Assembly: GCA_947175425.1 (NCBI GenBank)
Contig: CAMWMR010000024.1
Location: forward strand, 1 to 36,406
Length of the DNA: 36,406 nucleotides
From: an uncultured Porphyromonadaceae bacterium
Lineage (GTDB): Bacteria; Bacteroidota; Bacteroidia; Bacteroidales; Muribaculaceae
Direction of reading: 5' to 3'
The position numbers and the translations under genes were made by a program. Of the stretch, positions 32,956 to 36,406 are shown one piece after another. The stretch's first letter is position 1, and each line of letters starts with the position of its first letter. The notes under the pieces were generated by a model that saw only the letters and a list, made by a program, of their open reading frames with translations, made no database searches and was not told the origin of the DNA.

Positions 32956-33900
32956 TTACATGAGTTCCTTGGGGTCGACAAGTCCGTTGAGAATGGCATA
33001 TATGGTGAGACCTGCCGGTGAATGAATTTCGAGTTTGGAGCAAATGTTGCGTCGGTGTGTTGTTACCGTATGCACCGATATGCAAAGTTTTTCGGCGATT
33101 TCTTTGTTGCTCATACCCATTGCAATACAAGTTATGATTTCCTTTTCGCGTCGTCCGAGGGAATTTGCGCTGTCGTTCTCGGCGGTTTTTTCCGGGGCGG
33201 CCGAAGCGGGAATTCGCACGGCAAGCTGCTCGGCTTTCATCACAGCCGGAACAAGAATGTTGTCCTCAACCTCGCAATGGCTTATCAAATCGGCCTCACA
33301 GCTTATTATATCGAAAAGAACGGAATTAAGAATATCGGTGTTTCCTGCGGGACAATACCGAATCAACACGTCCTTCAAGCGGTTGAGCTTTTGGGAAATA
33401 GCATCGTGATGTGAGGCGAATACCGAAATATCGTAACTGTCGTCGACAGGTATGCCGTTGAGCAATTTGTCAATATAGCCGAACAAGGTCTTGTTCTCAA
33501 AATCCATGTGGCGGCGCACCTCGGCCACATACTCATCGAAAAATCTGAGAATAAGCTGAGGGACATCGCCTGCCGAAGCAAAATCCACTGCCGTTATGAA
33601 TTTGCGGCGAATGGAGGGCAGAAAAAAATCGAGGAAAAATGCATGAGCACGTTTAAGATATGCCGTAAGGCATACCAGATTCACGTTCTCCACCGAGTAA
33701 GGTTTGCCGCTTACCATGTTTGCCACACACAAAAAAGTTGCGGCATCCACTCCGGTATCGGCGCACATCTGTTCCACAGTTTTGTTTGCCTGGCCAAGCG
33801 TAAGGCCAAAACGGCTTATCGCCATAAGCATCAGGCTATTGTCGGCAATTATATCGGCAAGTTTGTCGGCAGAGGTATATACTTCGCTATTCACTAACAT
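32956..33900 (-). CDS. Hemerythrin-like diiron domain fused to LuxR HTH
   Basis: 314 residues. About 22-66 resemble the ScdA/YtfE N-terminal domain (GLTLGQANKTVEQMCADTGV). About 75-225 form a hemerythrin-like four-helix bundle with the ligand set of the repair-of-iron-centres family: His86, His131-x3-Glu135, His164 or 165, His208-x3-Glu212. A linker follows (225-247), then a LuxR-type HTH (RREKEIITCIAMGMSNKEIA, EKLCISVHTVTTHRRNI). YtfE-like proteins deal with nitric oxide and iron-sulfur damage, so this is likely an NO, O2 or iron sensing regulator; that role is inferred. Its promoter carries a perfect dyad and predicts a leaderless transcript. Confidence 0.85.
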   Translation of the reverse strand: MLVNSEVYTSADKLADIIADNSLMLMAISRFGLTLGQANKTVEQMCADTGVDAATFLCVANMVSGKPYSVENVNLVCLTAYLKRAHAFFLDFFLPSIRRKFITAVDFASAGDVPQLILRFFDEYVAEVRRHMDFENKTLFGYIDKLLNGIPVDDSYDISVFASHHDAISQKLNRLKDVLIRYCPAGNTDILNSVLFDIISCEADLISHCEVEDNILVPAVMKAEQLAVRIPASAAPEKTAENDSANSLGRREKEIITCIAMGMSNKEIAEKLCISVHTVTTHRRNICSKLEIHSPAGLTIYAILNGLVDPKELM

Positions 33901-33904
33901 GTTG

Positions 33905-33937
33905 CAAAGTTACAAATAAGTAAACACTTATGCCAAA
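33905..33937 (-). promoter_or_regulatory. Promoter of the diiron-LuxR gene with spacer dyad
   Basis: On the minus strand, TTTG (33934-33937), a 21-base spacer and TAACTTTG (33905-33912), then four bases and the ATG at 33900. The spacer holds the perfect dyad TAAGT-N4-ACTTA (33917-33930), a likely operator, perhaps for autoregulation. Confidence 0.75.
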
Positions 33938-33981
33938 TTATTTGCAACATAAAAACGCATGAGGAATTGCAATAAAATTCG

Positions 33982-33989
33982 TATTTTTG
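33982..33989 (+). promoter_or_regulatory. -7 element of the DUF5715-AsmA unit
   Basis: TATTTTTG, 16 bases before the ATG at 34006. No -33 TTTG is found at the right distance. Confidence 0.45.
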
Positions 33990-34005
33990 CAATGAAAATA
34001 AATCC

Positions 34006-34752
34006 ATGCGTAAAAAAGTATTTTTTCTCGTTCTTCTATTGCCCGTTCTGCTGTGTCAGTGCGGAGGAACTGAGCGTGTATCGCCCGAACTTCATTCAAT
34101 CCTCACAGCCGACGAAAGCAATATGTATGCCCTTGCGGGCGACACCGCTCCCGACGGAGGCTGCCTCCGCATGCGTTCCCGCCGCCTTTCGGGGCCGTTC
34201 AGCCGTGTTTTCAACGACAGCAACCATGTTCATCTTGCACAGGCCAAGGCCGGCGGCATAGTGCCCATTTCCGGTCCGCAGGAAGCCTGGACAAATACAC
34301 AGGGGATAGTTAAGGTTGTATCGGACAGTACTATATTCATTGATTCGCTTACTCATTCCTATGCCTATCTCAAACCTCATGCAGCAGAACTTCTGCACGA
34401 AATAGGCACACGGTTCCGCGACAGTCTTGCCGCTCGCGGCGGAGGCGACTATCGCCTTAAGGTGACAAGCCTGCTACGTACCGACGGTACTGTGGGCCGC
34501 CTCAGGCGTGTAAACCGTAACGCCAGCTCCGAGAGTGCCCACTGCTATGCCACGACTTTCGACATAAGCTACAGCAAGTTTATATGCGACAATGCTGCGG
34601 GCACGCGTCGTTCGTTCGAAGACCTTAAAAATCTTTTGGCTGAAATTGTGGACGACCTTCACAGCGAAGGCCGTTGTCTGGTAAAGCATGAACGCCGTCA
34701 GGCATGTTTCCATATAACTGCAACCGTTTCAGAGAAATGCGAAAAACCTTAG
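34006..34752 (+). CDS. DUF5715 lipoprotein, M15 peptidase-like
   Basis: 248 residues. A lipoprotein-like signal (VFFLVLLLPVLLCQCGG) offers Cys17 or Cys19 for acylation. The C-terminal part matches DUF5715: YRLKVTSLLRTDGTVGRLRR, VNRNASSESAHCYATTFDIS, then GRCLVKHERRQACFHITATV. The His-x6-Asp pair (AHCYATTFD) and the final His (CFHIT) stand like the zinc ligands of M15 D,D-carboxypeptidases, so cutting of peptidoglycan peptides is a fair guess. An in-frame-shifted ATG at 33991 is ignored because it gives no signal peptide. The last 16 bases overlap the AsmA-like gene. Confidence 0.84.
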   Translation: MRKKVFFLVLLLPVLLCQCGGTERVSPELHSILTADESNMYALAGDTAPDGGCLRMRSRRLSGPFSRVFNDSNHVHLAQAKAGGIVPISGPQEAWTNTQGIVKVVSDSTIFIDSLTHSYAYLKPHAAELLHEIGTRFRDSLAARGGGDYRLKVTSLLRTDGTVGRLRRVNRNASSESAHCYATTFDISYSKFICDNAAGTRRSFEDLKNLLAEIVDDLHSEGRCLVKHERRQACFHITATVSEKCEKP

Positions 34753-36406
34753 TAAACATAGTATTTATAGTGCTATGGGCCGTCATGGCTCTGGTGCTTG
34801 CCGGTGCTGCCGCTCTTATTTGCGCAGTGAAAACCTTTACTCCCGAGCGGCTCACTCCCATTGTATGCAAAATTGCAAACGATATGACGGATGCAGATGT
34901 GCAAATGTCCAAAATCCGTATATTTTTCAAGCCGGCTTTCCCTGTAATAGCGGTGGAAATGGACTCGCTCACGGTTATATCGCATGCGTTCCGTTCGCTT
35001 CCGGCAGAGGAACGTGCCGAGTTGCCCGCATTTGCCGATACTCTGCTCACTCTTGAACATTTTGCAGGCTCGCTGAATCTCAAGCCCTTGCTTACGCGTG
35101 GTGAGATAGCACTGAAAGACGTGGAACTCGTGCGTCCCGGCGTAAATATTGTGCTGGACCGTAACGGCATAGGGAATTTCAATATCAGCAAAAGCGAACC
35201 CGACACAACTTCAACGTCAACAACGACAATTCCCTCTCTGTCCATTGAACACTTTGCCTTTGTAGAACCACGCGAAATACGTTATTTCAATGCCTCCGAC
35301 AATACCTCGGCAGCAGTTCTGCTGCTTAACACGGCTTTTGTGGACGGCGCCGAGCAACCCCGTTATCATATAAAAGTTAACGGCCGACTGGACGGCCCCA
35401 TGGCCAGGACTCTGCTTAATCTGGATGACATTGAATTCGGTATGGACGGTCGTGTGAACTGGGCACCGGCCAATCCAAGGCTTCTCACATTGGAAGAATT
35501 CAATATCCAAGGCGCTTTTTTCAGGGCTATGCTTAACACGCGCATAAGTCTTGACAGTGTGCTGACAATAGAACAGGCCGATTTCAGCACAGCTCCCGTT
35601 GCAGTGAGCGAAGCACTTGCAGTAGTGCCCGACAGCCTGCTGGAGGCCTATCGCCTTAAAGCTCCTTACTTCAGCACAGATGCGGCAATTTCACTAAACG
35701 GAAAACTTAACAGGCCTTTTACTCCGGGGCGCGACACCATTCCATATGCATCGGCCGGCATAGAGATGCCTGCATGTTTACTGAATTACGGACCTGCACG
35801 GCTGCATAACCTCAGCCTCTCGGCTAAAATAGAGCTTAAGGGGAATAACCTTGACGCCGCTCAGGCTGTTATAGAAAAATTTACAGTTGCCGGTCCGGCA
35901 ACATCGCTCGACATCAATGCCAACATAAGCAATGCCATAAGCGATCCCCGGTTCACCACCGCCTTAAAAGGAAAAGTTCAGTTGAAGGACCTTCCTCCAA
36001 TTGTGGCCGATATGGCGCAAGGGTATATCTCGGGGCGCCTTGATATTGACATTGAAGCCAACGGGGCGGCACACATGTTTACAGCCTCTCATTTCCACGA
36101 ATTGGATGTTCACGGCACAATGACCGGCAACAAGCTTTTTTATCTGTCCAACGACACGGCCAAAATGGTGGATATAAATGCGGCACGGTTTAATTTCGGT
36201 TCCCGGGAGCAAACCGAGTCGGCCACGGGGGAAAAAGCTCTTGTTGCCACTCTTAAAATGGATACGGCCAATATTCTTGTCGACGGTGTTGACATAAGCG
36301 TTGGCAAATTCGGAATAGGAGCCGGCGTGCTTAACCAAAAACGGAGCGCCGACACCACTCTTGTTGTTCCTATGGGAGGAGGAATAAGCATTGGCAGTCT
36401 CAAAGT
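34737..36406 (+). CDS. AsmA-like envelope protein, partial (runs off window)
   Basis: 556 codons are open to the window edge with no stop. The ATG at 34737 overlaps the previous gene by 16 bases and begins a membrane anchor (NIVFIVLWAVMALVLAGAAA). Then comes a long beta-rich periplasmic part typical of AsmA/TamB-related proteins: LTPIVCKIANDMTDADVQMS, a strand-turn block SLNLKPLLTRGEIALKDVEL then VRPGVNIVLDRNGIGNFNI (about 125-165), and a later repeat of the same type near 400. AsmA-like proteins are thought to carry phospholipids across the envelope. The C-terminus is outside the window. Confidence 0.83.
   Translation, partial: MRKTLVNIVFIVLWAVMALVLAGAAALICAVKTFTPERLTPIVCKIANDMTDADVQMSKIRIFFKPAFPVIAVEMDSLTVISHAFRSLPAEERAELPAFADTLLTLEHFAGSLNLKPLLTRGEIALKDVELVRPGVNIVLDRNGIGNFNISKSEPDTTSTSTTTIPSLSIEHFAFVEPREIRYFNASDNTSAAVLLLNTAFVDGAEQPRYHIKVNGRLDGPMARTLLNLDDIEFGMDGRVNWAPANPRLLTLEEFNIQGAFFRAMLNTRISLDSVLTIEQADFSTAPVAVSEALAVVPDSLLEAYRLKAPYFSTDAAISLNGKLNRPFTPGRDTIPYASAGIEMPACLLNYGPARLHNLSLSAKIELKGNNLDAAQAVIEKFTVAGPATSLDINANISNAISDPRFTTALKGKVQLKDLPPIVADMAQGYISGRLDIDIEANGAAHMFTASHFHELDVHGTMTGNKLFYLSNDTAKMVDINAARFNFGSREQTESATGEKALVATLKMDTANILVDGVDISVGKFGIGAGVLNQKRSADTTLVVPMGGGISIGSLK

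Noticed and set aside
1-36406. CRISPR array, rRNA genes or a replication origin
   Set aside because: No regularly spaced short repeats, rRNA-like sequence or DnaA-box cluster was noticed.

Overview
The window reads as chromosome of a gut-type Bacteroidales, most like the Muribaculaceae/Bacteroidaceae side of the order. Reasons seen in the sequence: promoters of the Bacteroidetes primary sigma type (TTTG about 20 bases before TAnnTTTG) recur, Shine-Dalgarno sequences are mostly absent, and the families are typical of the group (OMP-beta-barrel TonB receptor, DUF4491, DUF4827 next to glmM, DUF5715, GIN/DUF2807, tricorn-like S41 protease). The family-level placement is inference.

Layout. (1) 2-109: tRNA-Val(UAC) and its terminator. 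(2) 149-7151: a segment bounded by perfect 24-bp inverted repeats and flanked on both sides by A runs. The ends belong to an ISAon1-type insertion sequence: the transposase C-terminus lies just inside the left repeat, and the N-region protein and transposase N-terminus lie inside the right one. The middle of that transposase is missing, and in its place sit a HigB/HigA-like toxin-antitoxin pair, a TonB-dependent receptor and a membrane-anchored helix-turn-helix regulator, all visibly AT-rich. An IS110-family element has also landed in the transposase gene. (3) 7231-8936: a RloA-like AAA ATPase and RloB-like TOPRIM protein, probably an abortive-infection defence pair. A short direct repeat is found at 125-142 and again at 9071-9088, so 2-9.1 kb looks like a tRNA-proximal accessory island. 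(4) 9241-13872: two secreted proteins of unknown role around gdhA. (5) 13881-17071, minus strand: flippase, GIN-domain protein and dusB in one tight cluster. (6) 17557-23291: OmpA-family porin, tricorn-like protease, BadF-type kinase and DUF4491 protein. (7) 23559-28921: YqeY protein, serS, second GIN-domain protein, glycosyltransferase and rmuC. (8) 28971-32886: flavodoxin, nrnA-like phosphoesterase, DUF4827 lipoprotein, glmM and a 2[4Fe-4S] ferredoxin. (9) 32956-36406: a hemerythrin-LuxR fusion regulator, a DUF5715 lipoprotein and an AsmA-like protein that runs off the window.

The core part is housekeeping: amino-acid and nitrogen metabolism (gdhA), tRNA charging and modification (serS, dusB), envelope building (glmM, flippase, OmpA, AsmA-like) and redox carriers (flavodoxin, ferredoxin). 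The most novel parts are the ISAon1-ended 7-kb transposon-like structure with its nested IS110 and candidate bridge RNA, the two promoters that carry a perfect operator dyad in the -33/-7 spacer, several genes whose predicted transcripts start at the start codon, and the diiron-LuxR fusion regulator.
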